A stretch of DNA of 64,000 bases from Lasioglossum baleicum (taxonomy: Eukaryota > Arthropoda > Insecta > Hymenoptera > Halictidae): contig NW_027469083.1 in assembly GCF_051020765.1 (NCBI RefSeq), positions 2,170,001-2,234,000 on the forward strand, read 5' to 3'. A program made the translations under genes and the position numbers. Positions within the stretch are counted from its first letter, which is position 1; every line of letters begins with the position of its first letter. Below the pieces are notes generated by a model. The model searched no databases, was not told where the DNA came from, and was given only the letters and a program-made list of their open reading frames with translations. Below are positions 1-8,862 of this stretch, in pieces.

Positions 1-359
1 CAAATTTTGGGTTTATATACCCTTGGTTACGGTTGATCGCCTGTTCCGGTTCGGTGACCCGACCAATCAGGATCGAGCTCGGATGAATTTATGTTTGTCA
101 TTGTTATGTTAACTTGCTGTTGAGTGCACGCATCAGGAAATAAATTGTTGAATTTGTTTGCCGTATAGCAAACTCTGGGGAAATGTTTCTGTTTGGAATA
201 CCTTATGAAAATGTTTCATTTTGGAATACGCCATGAAATATGTAGATAACATAAATTTACATCTTAAGATGTTTTCTTTCAATGACATAGGGAGTGGTAT
301 AGGTATGATGTTTAACCTACCGTCGGGCGCAGCGGTTCTAGGAGATACATCAATCACTA

Positions 360-1210
360 TTTTGTGCAGTGTGATACATCCTTAAGCGGCGGAAACCCCT
401 AGCTACTAGTAGCTGAATGTAAATGCTGTAATGTTGATTAGTTTTACATTTCAGAGACTCATTGTCTTAACCCTCATACGCTCCTCAAGAATATTTTCCT
501 CAATCCGCGAGTGGTTCGTAAGTCGGTCCGGATTGAGATCAGCTTGAGCCCAACGCTAGATTTCTAAAAACCGCGCGGAAATTGCGTAACGGCAACGGAG
601 GAAATTAAGGGGCCGCCACACCGGTTAGGGAAACTAAATTCCTCAATTTCGAACAAATTTCGGATCTTATGGTTAGGACAGAGACGGAACGAAGCTAGCA
701 GCCACTAGTGCGATAAAGATGGTACATTAGATAGAAGTCCAGACTTTGTAAACTCAAACGTCGAAAAAGCTTCTTTTCTATATTGATGTTCCCTGACACC
801 CCCCCGCGGAGAGGGGAAATTAGTTTAGATTGCCCCGAGGCCGACAAAACCCCCCGACCCGCTAGGTCATACCGGGAGTTTTGAGGGAATCAGAGTCAAT
901 CACAGTTCTGAACTAAAAAGAGAGGAAATTCTGGTGGAGGACAGGCGCAAAGTTTAGTATTTTGTTCCTACCACCCCTGAGTAGGGTGTCATTTGAAAGA
1001 GCTCGGGAAGAGGTATTGAGCCTCATAGGCTAGGAGCGCCTCCGAGGTCATCCGAAGGGCGTATAGCGTTTCTCGTAAATTAGAAAACTTCTGTATGTAT
1101 TTGGAGTCGCGAGGGCATTAGTATCTCTATCCCGAGGTCACAGTGGAGGTGCCTTTGACTTTGAAAATTCTGACAAAGCCAAAGGTCTTGGAAACCTTTT
1201 TCAGATTTTG
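360..1210. other. Spacer of the repeat unit (upstream part)
   Basis: No gene is supported here. It contains a perfect 14 bp palindrome (AGCTACTAGTAGCT, 401-414), a C-run before GCGG near 800 whose length varies between units (7 C normally, 3 C near 48307, 13 C at 51272, 12 C at 54246), and a GC-rich stretch with isolated AGGTCA hexamers. Equivalent spacer occupies the same offset in every unit. Confidence 0.6.
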
Positions 1211-1211
1211 A

Positions 1212-1236
1212 AGGTCAAGGTCAAGGTCAAAGGTGC
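1212..1236 (+). promoter_or_regulatory. AGGTCA direct-repeat cluster (nuclear-receptor-type half-sites)
   Basis: Three abutting AGGTCA hexamers (1212-1217, 1218-1223, 1224-1229), then A and AGGTGC (1231-1236). TCAAGGTCA is the known extended half-site for monomeric nuclear receptors such as FTZ-F1 and ERR, and AGGTCA-A-AGGTGC resembles a DR1. Further AGGTCA hexamers occur singly nearby at about 1045 and 1134. The run varies by unit: five intact repeats at 30892-30921, three plus AGGCCA at 39808-39831, and a central AATGTCA variant in units 4-9, 11, 12 and 14. Binding is inferred from motif only. Confidence 0.4.
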
Positions 1237-1270
1237 AGGCGGGATCAGGAACCTCCCCCGAAGGTCGCCA

Positions 1271-1277
1271 TATAAAT
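1271..1277 (+). promoter_or_regulatory. Possible plus-strand TATA box
   Basis: TATAAAT lies 35 bp downstream of the AGGTCA cluster, and GC-rich sequence precedes it. No TCAKTY initiator is found about 31 bp downstream, so the call is weak. If used, it would drive a transcript towards the decayed plus-strand frame at 1768-2077 and the AATAAA at 2080. The element recurs in each unit. Confidence 0.25.
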
Positions 1278-1279
1278 TT

Positions 1280-1767
1280 GCGGTGTCGAGCGACAAAAAG
1301 TAGTGAAAAATGGCATAGAATAGGTTAATTTAGCAATTAAGGATTTAGATTTTAGGCTGCGTGCGGATAGGAATAGTGTTAAACGGTTAGATTTAAGAGT
1401 GCCGTTTCAATGTTTCATATAGTTTGGATTGACATCTGTAAGGAAAAAATAAAATCCAGGTTAGGTTAATTTTTATTAAAATTGATTATAAAAAAAAGGG
1501 ACCACAATTACGATTATGAAATTTCGCGCGCGCCAAAAAACTGTGTTTATGGAACCTTTAAATGGACACAAAATAAATGACCCCCGCCGATTATGAATAC
1601 GAAATTTCGAAAAAAAATTTTTTCTGTAAATGATACGCGTTACACTTGTGTTATATGATTACGAAATATTGCAAAAAATCGATTGTCACGATAAAATTTT
1701 GGTAACAAAGGCGATCTAGATTGGGCGCCGAAAAAAGAAGGTTCGAGAAGAAGTATCAAATGCTCTC
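1280..1767. other. Spacer of the repeat unit (middle part)
   Basis: AT-rich, non-coding as far as can be seen. It includes AGGTTAGGTTA near 1459, a GATTAYGAAA-type motif repeated three times between about 1512 and 1668, AATAAA at about 1448 and 1571, and an A/T-tract near 1611 that varies in length between units. The solo LTR of unit 19 is inserted in the equivalent of this segment, at ATACGCG. Confidence 0.5.
1522..1537. promoter_or_regulatory. GC-rich palindrome with opposed E2F-like sites
   Basis: TTTCGCGC (1522-1529) and, on the other strand, TTTGGCGC (1537-1530) both fit the E2F consensus TTTSSCGC and abut in a CG-alternating core. It is present in most units and altered to TTCGTGCGCGCC in those around 49.0, 52.0 and 62.0 kb. 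It lies about 1 kb past the end of one F-box gene and 1.5 kb upstream of the next promoter, so its relevance is unproven. Confidence 0.25.
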
Positions 1768-2077
1768 ATGATTTATTTAAACATATTTCAACGAATTGCA
1801 GCAATGTTGTACGTCATTTGTAATGAAAGATTGTTTGATGTTATAGGATCGGATTTTTCCAAGATCCCTGTTTCTGATCACAGACACTCTGTTAAACTGA
1901 AGCACTTCAATTTAACATGCACTATTTCATATATTGGATGATTGCAAAAGCTCATACTCAATTTACCCCGTGAACTTGTCTGAAACTAAACGTCCAACTC
2001 CTACGGATAAGGAAATCACAGGTTGTAAAATGTTCGGAGACAATTATAGAAAACAGAGTTACAGACTATATAATTGA
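1768..2077 (+). pseudogene. Decayed plus-strand frame, unit 1 (unidentified)
   Basis: From ATG at 1768 to TGA at 2075 the span is 310 bp, one base too many for a single frame. Equivalent sequence in unit 18 (52247-52555) is open throughout as 102 codons. Here, and in the other units I compared, the frame breaks near ACTATTTCATATATTGG, and many units also carry TAG instead of TAT early on (GCAATGTAG). Both halves keep long matching frames. The protein is not recognised. AATAAA follows the stop at 2080-2085. The feature recurs at this offset in every unit. Confidence 0.35.
1772..1777 (-). terminator. Possible polyadenylation signal for the F-box transcript
   Basis: TTTATT on the plus strand reads AATAAA on the minus strand. 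I saw no closer canonical signal downstream of the F-box stop codon at 2526, so the transcript could extend about 750 nt past it and run antisense to the whole plus-strand frame. Confidence 0.2.
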
Positions 2078-2079
2078 TT

Positions 2080-2153
2080 AATAAAACTGTTATTTATCCC
2101 AAATAGGGTACGAACTTTTGCAAACACATTACTAATACATTACGTTTAGTAAT
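2080..2153 (+). terminator. Possible plus-strand polyadenylation signal and hairpin
   Basis: AATAAA at 2080-2085 begins 2 nt after the TGA of the decayed frame. About 43 nt further on, ATTACTAA (2128-2135) and TTAGTAAT (2146-2153) form an 8 bp perfect inverted repeat with a 10 nt loop. The hexamer is common in AT-rich DNA, so this is suggestive only. Confidence 0.3.
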
Positions 2154-2445
2154 ACATTATTGGCTAACGATTGAAGGCTGTTAAAGGATCTAGTAAAGAA
2201 TCATTGGTCATGGACTTTAGAAAATGACGAAAATATATTATATCTTAAATATAAACATATTATTAATATATTCAACGAAAAATATCCTGCATCGCTTATG
2301 GGAAGCAGTAGTTAGATTTTTAAAAAAATACTGTCCACACTTGGACATCAGTCAATTATACATATAGGGGAAAATTATAACAAGATTTTCTTGTGGTCAA
2401 ACAATGGATTATATGTACTTACTTAGACTACATTATCCTAACAAC
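2086..2445. other. AT-rich spacer downstream of the F-box gene
   Basis: Between the AATAAA of the plus strand and the F-box 3' hairpin. It is strongly AT-rich with runs such as AATATATTATATC near 2231 and is nearly invariant between units. No gene is seen. It may be F-box 3' UTR. Confidence 0.4.
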
Positions 2446-2488
2446 TAGTCAATTCACTCATAAGAGCACGTCAAGATAAAATTGACTA
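2446..2488 (-). other. Hairpin in the likely 3' UTR of the F-box gene
   Basis: TAGTCAATT (2446-2454) and AATTGACTA (2480-2488) are perfect 9 bp inverted repeats with a 25 nt loop, starting about 40 nt after the F-box stop codon. A second, nested arm gives GTCAA/TTGAC across 2470-2486. It does not match the histone 3' stem-loop (6 bp stem, 4 nt loop). The outer arms recur in the other units I read at this offset; the inner stem is disrupted in unit 21 (GCCAAG near 62929). Role unknown. Confidence 0.4.
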
Positions 2489-2525
2489 ACATCTTACATT
2501 CTAATACATCTACTACGCCTCGAAG

Positions 2526-2927
2526 TTATTGAACCCACGCTCGCCACACTCTGCACTGGATTTCGAGGAATTTTTCGAACCACTCCAGTTTTGGTTCTGA
2601 CGAAGGAACAACTCTTCTCACCTGTGCAGGAATTATTAGATCCCTCTGTACAGTCGTTCTCGGCTCATCCACAGCTTCCCCTAGAAAACGTTCATTCATT
2701 ATCCGCATTGCACGTTGCTTATCATGCCTAGCGGTTTGTCTTAGGATCTTGTCTGCCCTACAGACATTTAACCATTTCCGTGACACTTGAGCAGCGCAAA
2801 GCAGAGACTTAGGCTCCAACTTGCGTAGAATCAGCTGGGATATCTCCGGCGGGAGTTCAGAAATGAAATCCAACTTGGCAGGTTCCAGTAGTCCTAGCGC
2901 ACGGAGGAAAGACCTGAAGAACTCCAT
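2526..2927 (-). CDS. Short F-box protein, copy 1 (reference form)
   Basis: Intronless 133-residue protein. Residues about 19-66 form an F-box: LPPEI at 25-29, the L-rich helix ILRKLEPKSL at 33-42, and VSRKW at 48-52 followed by a C/AD segment. F-box domains bind Skp1 and bring a target to an SCF ubiquitin ligase; that role is known for the family and inferred here. Residues 67-133 are basic then mixed (RHDKQRAMR at 67-75; a Trp-rich end WRAWV at 128-132) and match no substrate-binding repeat (WD40, LRR, Kelch) that I recognise. Most F-box proteins are longer, so this may be a minimal adaptor, a Skp1-titrating form, or a fragment of a longer ancestor. The start is chosen because CAACATGG is a good insect start context and lies 29 nt downstream of a well-placed initiator. 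Gene family not identified. Confidence 0.85.
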   Translation of the reverse strand: MEFFRSFLRALGLLEPAKLDFISELPPEISQLILRKLEPKSLLCAAQVSRKWLNVCRADKILRQTARHDKQRAMRIMNERFLGEAVDEPRTTVQRDLIIPAQVRRVVPSSEPKLEWFEKFLEIQCRVWRAWVQ

Positions 2928-2952
2928 GTTGCCGCTGCAGCGTCAGGATCTC

Positions 2953-3035
2953 GAATGATCTACTGTTCCAAATTTTGGGTTTATATACCCTTGGTTACGG
3001 TTGATCGCCTGTTCCGGTTCGGTGACCCGACCAAT
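2953..3035 (-). promoter_or_regulatory. Core promoter of F-box gene copy 1
   Basis: On the minus strand, reading towards the gene: an inverted CCAAT box (plus-strand CCAATCA from 3031), TATATAAA at 2987-2980, and TCATTC at 2958-2953, a perfect match to the arthropod initiator TCAKTY with A+1 at 2956. The TATA start to A+1 distance is 31 bp, which is canonical. The leader would be 29 nt. A GCAGCGGCAAC stretch at about +19 to +29 loosely resembles an MTE motif. The same arrangement precedes every F-box copy in the window: relative to the A of each ATG (position E), the initiator is E+26 to E+31, TATA E+53 to E+60, CCAAT E+104 to E+108. Only copy 10 has a changed initiator (CCATTC). Confidence 0.7.
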
Positions 3036-5493
3036 CAGGATCGAGCTCGGATGAATTTATGTTTGTCATTGTTATGTTAACTTGCTGTTGAGTGCACGCA
3101 TCAGGAAATAAATTGTTGAATTTGTTTGCCGTATAGCAAACTCTGGGGAAATGTTTCTGTTTGGAATACCTTATGAAAATGTTTCATTTTGGAATACGCC
3201 ATGAAATATGTAGATAACATAAATTTACATCTTAAGATGTTTTCTTTCAATGACATAGGGAGTGGTATAGGTATGATGTTTAACCTACCGTCGGGCGCAG
3301 CGGTTCTAGGAGATACATCAATCACTATTTTGTGCAGTGTGATACATCCTTAAGCGGCGGAAACCCCTAGCTACTAGTAGCTGAATGTAAATGCTGTAAT
3401 GTTGATTAGTTTTACATTTCAGAGACTCATTGTCTTAACCCTCATACGCTCCTCAAGAATATTTTCCTCAATCCGCGAGTGGTTCGTAAGTCGGTCCGGA
3501 TTGAGATCAGCTTGAGCCCAACGCTAGATTTCTAAAAACCGCGCGGAAATTGCGTAACGGCAACGGAGGAAATTAAGGGGCCGCCACACCGGTTAGGGAA
3601 ACTAAATTCCTCAATTTCGAACAAATTTCGGATCTTATGGTTAGGACAGAGACGGAACGAAGCTAGCAGCCACTAGTGCGATAAAGATGGTACATTAGAT
3701 AGAAGTCCAGACTTTGTAAACTCAAACGTCGAAAAAGCTTCTTTTCTATATTGATGTTCCCTGACACCCCCCCGCGGAGAGGGGAAATTAGTTTAGATTG
3801 CCCCGAGGCCGACAAAACCCCCCGACCCGCTAGGTCATACCGGGAGTTTTGAGGGAATCAGAGTCAATCACAGTTCTGAACTAAAAAGAGAGGAAATTCT
3901 GGTGGAGGACAGGCGCAAAGTTTAGTATTTTGTTCCTACCACCCCTGAGTAGGGTGTCATTTGAAAGAGCTCGGGAAGAGGTATTGAGCCTCATAGGCTA
4001 GGAGCGCCTCCGAGGTCATCCGAAGGGCGTATAGCGTTTCTCGTAAATTTGAAAAGTTCTGTATGTATTTGGAGTCGCGAGGGCATTAGTATCTCTATCC
4101 CGAGGTCACAGTGGAGGTGCCTTTGACTTTGAAAATTCTGACAAAGCCAAAGGTCTTGGAAACCTTTTTCAGATTTTGAAGGTCAAGGTCAAGGTCAAAG
4201 GTGCAGGCGGGATCAGGAACCTCCCCCGAAGGTCGCCATATAAATTTGCGGTGTCGAGCGACAAAAAGTAGTGAAAAATGGCATAGAATAGGTTAATTTA
4301 GCAATTAAGGATTTAGATTTTAGGCTGCGTGCGGATAGGAATAGTGTTAAACGGTTAGATTTAAGAGTGCCGTTTCAATGTTTCATATAGTTTGGATTGA
4401 CATCTGTAAGGAAAAAATAAAATCCAGGTTAGGTTAATTTTTATTAAAATTGATTATAAAAAAAAGGGACCACAATTACGATTATGAAATTTCGCGCGCG
4501 CCAAAAAACTGTGTTTATGGAACCTTTAAATGGACACAAAATAAATGACCCCCGCCGATTATGAATACGAAATTTCGAAAAAAAAATTTTTCTGTAAATG
4601 ATACGCGTTACACTTGTGTTATATGATTACGAAATATTGCAAAAAATCGATTGTCACGATAAAATTTTGGTAACAAAGGCGATCTAGATTGGGCGCCGAA
4701 AAAAGAAGGTTCGAGAAGAAGTATCAAATGCTCTCATGATTTATTTAAACATATTTCAACGAATTGCAGCAATGTAGTACGTCATTTGTAATGAAAGATT
4801 GTTTGATGTTATAGGATCGGATTTTTCCAAGATCCCTGTTTCTGATCACAGACACTCTGTTAAACTGAAGCACTTCAATTTAACATGCACTATTTCATAT
4901 ATTGGATGATTGCAAAAGCTCATACTCAATTTACCCCGTGAACTTGTCTGAAACTAAACGTCCAACTCCTACGGATAAGGAAATCACAGGTTGTAAAATG
5001 TTCGGAGACAATGATAGAAAACAGAGTTACAGACTATATAATTGATTAATAAAACTGTTATTTATCCCAAATAGGGTACGAACTTTTGCAAACACATTAC
5101 TAATACATTACGTTTAGTAATACATTATTGGCTAACGATTGAAGGCTGTTAAAGGATCTAGTAAAGAATCATTGGTCATGGACTTTAGAAAATGACGAAA
5201 ATATATTATATCTTAAATATAAACATATTATTAATATATTCAACGAAAAATATCCTGCATCGCTTATGGGAAGCAGTAGTTAGATTTTTAAAAAAATACT
5301 GTCCACACTTGGACATCAGTCAATTATACATATAGGGGAAAATTATAACAAGATTTTCTTGTGGTCAAACAATGGATTATATGTACTTACTTAGACTACA
5401 TTATCCTAACAACTAGTCAATTCACTCATAAGAGCACGTCAAGATAAAATTGACTAACATCTTACATTCTAATACATCTACTACGCCTCGAAG

Positions 5494-5895
5494 TTATTGA
5501 ACCCACGCTCGCCACACTCTGCACTGGATTTCGAGGAATTTTTCGAACCACTCCAGTTTTGGTTCTGACGAAGGAACAACTCTTCTCACCTGTGCAGGAA
5601 TTATTAGATCCCTCTGTACAGTCGTTCTCGGCTCATCCACAGCTTCCCCTAGAAAACGTTCATTCATTATCCGCATTGCACGTTGCTTATCATGCCTAGC
5701 GGTTTGTCTTAGGATCTTGTCTGCCCTACAGACATTTAACCATTTCCGTGACACTTGAGCAGCGCAAAGCAGAGACTTAGGCTCCAACTTGCGTAGAATC
5801 AGCTGGGATATCTCCGGCGGGAGTTCAGAAATGAAATCCAACTTGGCAGGTTCCAGTAGTCCTAGCGCACGGAGGAAAGACCTGAAGAACTCCAT
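5494..5895 (-). CDS. Short F-box protein, copy 2
   Basis: Protein identical to copy 1 (reference form, RHD at 67-69 and RR at 104-105). Sits in unit 2969-5936 with the same promoter: initiator 5921-5926, TATA 5948-5955, inverted CCAAT 5999-6003. Confidence 0.85.
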   Translation of the reverse strand: MEFFRSFLRALGLLEPAKLDFISELPPEISQLILRKLEPKSLLCAAQVSRKWLNVCRADKILRQTARHDKQRAMRIMNERFLGEAVDEPRTTVQRDLIIPAQVRRVVPSSEPKLEWFEKFLEIQCRVWRAWVQ

Positions 5896-8460
5896 GTTGC
5901 CGCTGCAGCGTCAGGATCTCGAATGATCTACTGTTCCAAATTTTGGGTTTATATACCCTTGGTTACGGTTGATCGCCTGTTCCGGTTCGGTGACCCGACC
6001 AATCAGGATCGAGCTCGGATGAATTTATGTTTGTCATTGTTATGTTAACTTGCTGTTGAGTGCACGCATCAGGAAATAAATTGTTGAATTTGTTTGCCGT
6101 ATAGCAAACTCTGGGGAAATGTTTCTGTTTGGAATACCTTATGAAAATGTTTCATTTTGGAATACGCCATGAAATATGTAGATAACATAAATTTACATCT
6201 TAAGATGTTTTCTTTCAATGACATAGGGAGTGGTATAGGTATGATGTTTAACCTACCGTCGGGCGCAGCGGTTCTAGGAGATACATCAATCACTATTTTG
6301 TGCAGTGTGATACATCCTTAAGCGGCGGAAACCCCTAGCTACTAGTAGCTGAATGTAAATGCTGTAATGTTGATTAGTTTTACATTTCAGAGACTCATTG
6401 TCTTAACCCTCATACGCTCCTCAAGAATATTTTCCTCAATCCGCGAGTGGTTCGTAAGTCGGTCCGGATTGAGATCAGCTTGAGCCCAACGCTAGATTTC
6501 TAAAAACCGCGCGGAAATTGCGTAACGGCAACGGAGGAAATTAAGGGGCCGCCACACCGGTTAGGGAAACTAAATTCCTCAATTTCGAACAAATTTCGGA
6601 TCTTATGGTTAGGACAGAGACGGAACGAAGCTAGCAGCCACTAGTGCGATAAAGATGGTACATTAGATAGAAGTCCAGACTTTGTAAACTCAAACGTCGA
6701 AAAAAGCTTCTTTTCTATATTGATGTTCCCTGACACCCCCCCGCGGAGAGGGGAAATTAGTTTAGATTGCCCCGAGGCCGACAAAACCCCCCGACCCGCT
6801 AGATCATACCGGGAGTTTTGAGGTAATCAGAGTCAATCACAGTTCTGAACTAAAAAGAGAGGAAATTCTGGTGGAGGACAGGCGCAAAGTTTAGTATTTT
6901 GTTCCTACCACCCCTGAGTAGGGTGTCATTTGAAAGAGCTCGGGAAGAGGTATTGAGCTTCATAGGCTAGGAGCGCCTCCGAGGTCATCCGAAGGGCGTA
7001 TAGCGTTTCTCGTAAATTAGAAAAGTTCTGTATGTATTTGGAGTCGCGAGGGCATTAGTATCTCTATCCCGAGGTCACGGTGGAGGTGCCTTTGACTTTG
7101 AAAATTCTGACAAAGCCAAAGGTCTTGGAAACCTTTTTCAGATTTTGAAGGTCAAGGTCAAGGTCAAAGGTGCAGGCGGGATCAGGAACCTCCCCCGAAG
7201 GTCGCCATATAAATTTGCGGTGTCGAGCGACAAAAAGTAGTGAAAAATGGCATAGAATAGGTTAATTTAGTAATTAAGGATTTAGATTTTAGGCTGCGTG
7301 CGGATAGGAATAGTGTTAAACGGTTAGATTTAAGAGTGCGGTTTCAATGTTTCATATAGTTTGGATTGACATGTGTAAGGAAAAAATAAAATCCAGGTTA
7401 GTTTAATTTTTATTAAAATTGATTATAAAAAAAGGGACCACAATTACGATTATGAAATTTCGCGCGCGCCAAAGAACTGTGTTTACGGAACCTTTAAATG
7501 GACACAAAATAAATGACCCCCGCCGATTATGAATACGAAATTTCGAAAAAAAAATTTTCTGTAAAGGATACGCGTTACACTGGTGTTATATGATTACGAA
7601 ATATTGCAAAAAATCGATTGTCACGATAAAAATTTGGTAACAAAGGCGATCTAGATTGGGCGCCGAAAAAAGAAGGTTCGAGAAGAAGTATCAAAAGCTC
7701 TCATGATTTATTTAAACATATTTCAACGAATTGCAGCAATGTATTACGTCATTTGTAATGAAAGATTATTTGATGTTATAGCATCGGATTTTTCCAAGAT
7801 CCCTGTTTCTGATCACAGACACTCTGTTAAACTGAAGCACTTCAATTTAAAATGCACTATTTCATATATTGGATGATTGCAAAAGCTCATACTCAATTTA
7901 CCTCGTGAACTTGTCTGAAACTAAACGTGCAACTTCTACGGAAAAGGAAATCACAGGTTGTAAAATGTTCGGAGACAATTATAGAAAACAGAGTTACAGA
8001 CTATATAATTGATTAATAAAACTGTTATTTATCCCAAATAGGGTACGAACTTTTGCAAACACATTACTAATACATTACGTTTAGTAATACATTATTGGCT
8101 AACGATTGAAGGCTGTTAAAGGATCTAGTAAAGAATCATTGGTCATGGACTTTAGAAAATGACGAAAATATATTATATCTTAAATATAAACATATTATTA
8201 ATATATTCAACGAAAAATATCCTGCATCGCTTATGGGAAGCAGTAGTTAGATTTTTAAAAAAATACTGTCCACACTTGGACATCAGTCAATTACACATAT
8301 AGGGGAAAATTATAACAATATTTTCTTGTGGTCAAACAATGGATTATATGTACTTACTTAGACTACTATATCCTAACAACTAGTCAATTCACTCATAAGA
8401 GCACGTCAAGATAAAATTGACTAACATCTTACATTCTAATACATCTACTACGCCTCGAAG

Positions 8461-8862
8461 TTATTGAACCCACGCTCGCCACACTCTGCACTGGATTTCG
8501 AGGAATTTTTCGAACCACTCCAGTTTTGGTTCTGACGAAGGAACAACTCTTCTCACCTGTGCAGGAATTATTAGATCCCTCTGTACAGTCGTTCTCGGCT
8601 CATCCACAGCTTCCCCTAGAAAACGTTCATTCATTATCCGCATTGCACGTTGCTTATCATGCCTAGCGGTTTGTCTTAGGATCTTGTCTGCCCTACAGAC
8701 ATTTAACCATTTCCGTGACACTTGAGCAGCGCAAAGCAGAGACTTAGGCTCCAACTTGCGTAGAATCAGCTGGGATATCTCCGGCGGGAGTTCAGAAATG
8801 AAATCCAACTTGGCAGGTTCCAGTAGTCCTAGCGCACGGAGGAAAGACCTGAAGAACTCCAT
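8461..8862 (-). CDS. Short F-box protein, copy 3
   Basis: Protein identical to copy 1. The unit (5937-8903) is one base shorter than usual, with small spacer indels in homopolymer runs. Promoter elements at the standard offsets. Confidence 0.85.
   Translation of the reverse strand: MEFFRSFLRALGLLEPAKLDFISELPPEISQLILRKLEPKSLLCAAQVSRKWLNVCRADKILRQTARHDKQRAMRIMNERFLGEAVDEPRTTVQRDLIIPAQVRRVVPSSEPKLEWFEKFLEIQCRVWRAWVQ

Noticed and set aside
133..357. A 74-codon minus-strand frame repeated in every unit
   Set aside because: It opens only with GTG; from its first ATG about 51 codons remain. It has no recognisable domain, contains a 28 bp duplication, and has a shared stop in units near 47.7, 50.6 and 53.6 kb.
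1459..1470. Telomere-like AGGTTAGGTTA
   Set aside because: Only two TTAGG-type repeats; such short runs are common in arthropod DNA.
2446..2488. Histone-type 3' stem-loop, suggested by the array layout
   Set aside because: The stem is 9 bp with a 25 nt loop, unlike the conserved 6 bp stem and 4 nt loop; the encoded protein is not a histone.
3016..3028. tRNA T-arm-like GGTTCGGTGACC
   Set aside because: No matching acceptor, D-arm or anticodon arm nearby, and the loop does not fit TTCRANY.
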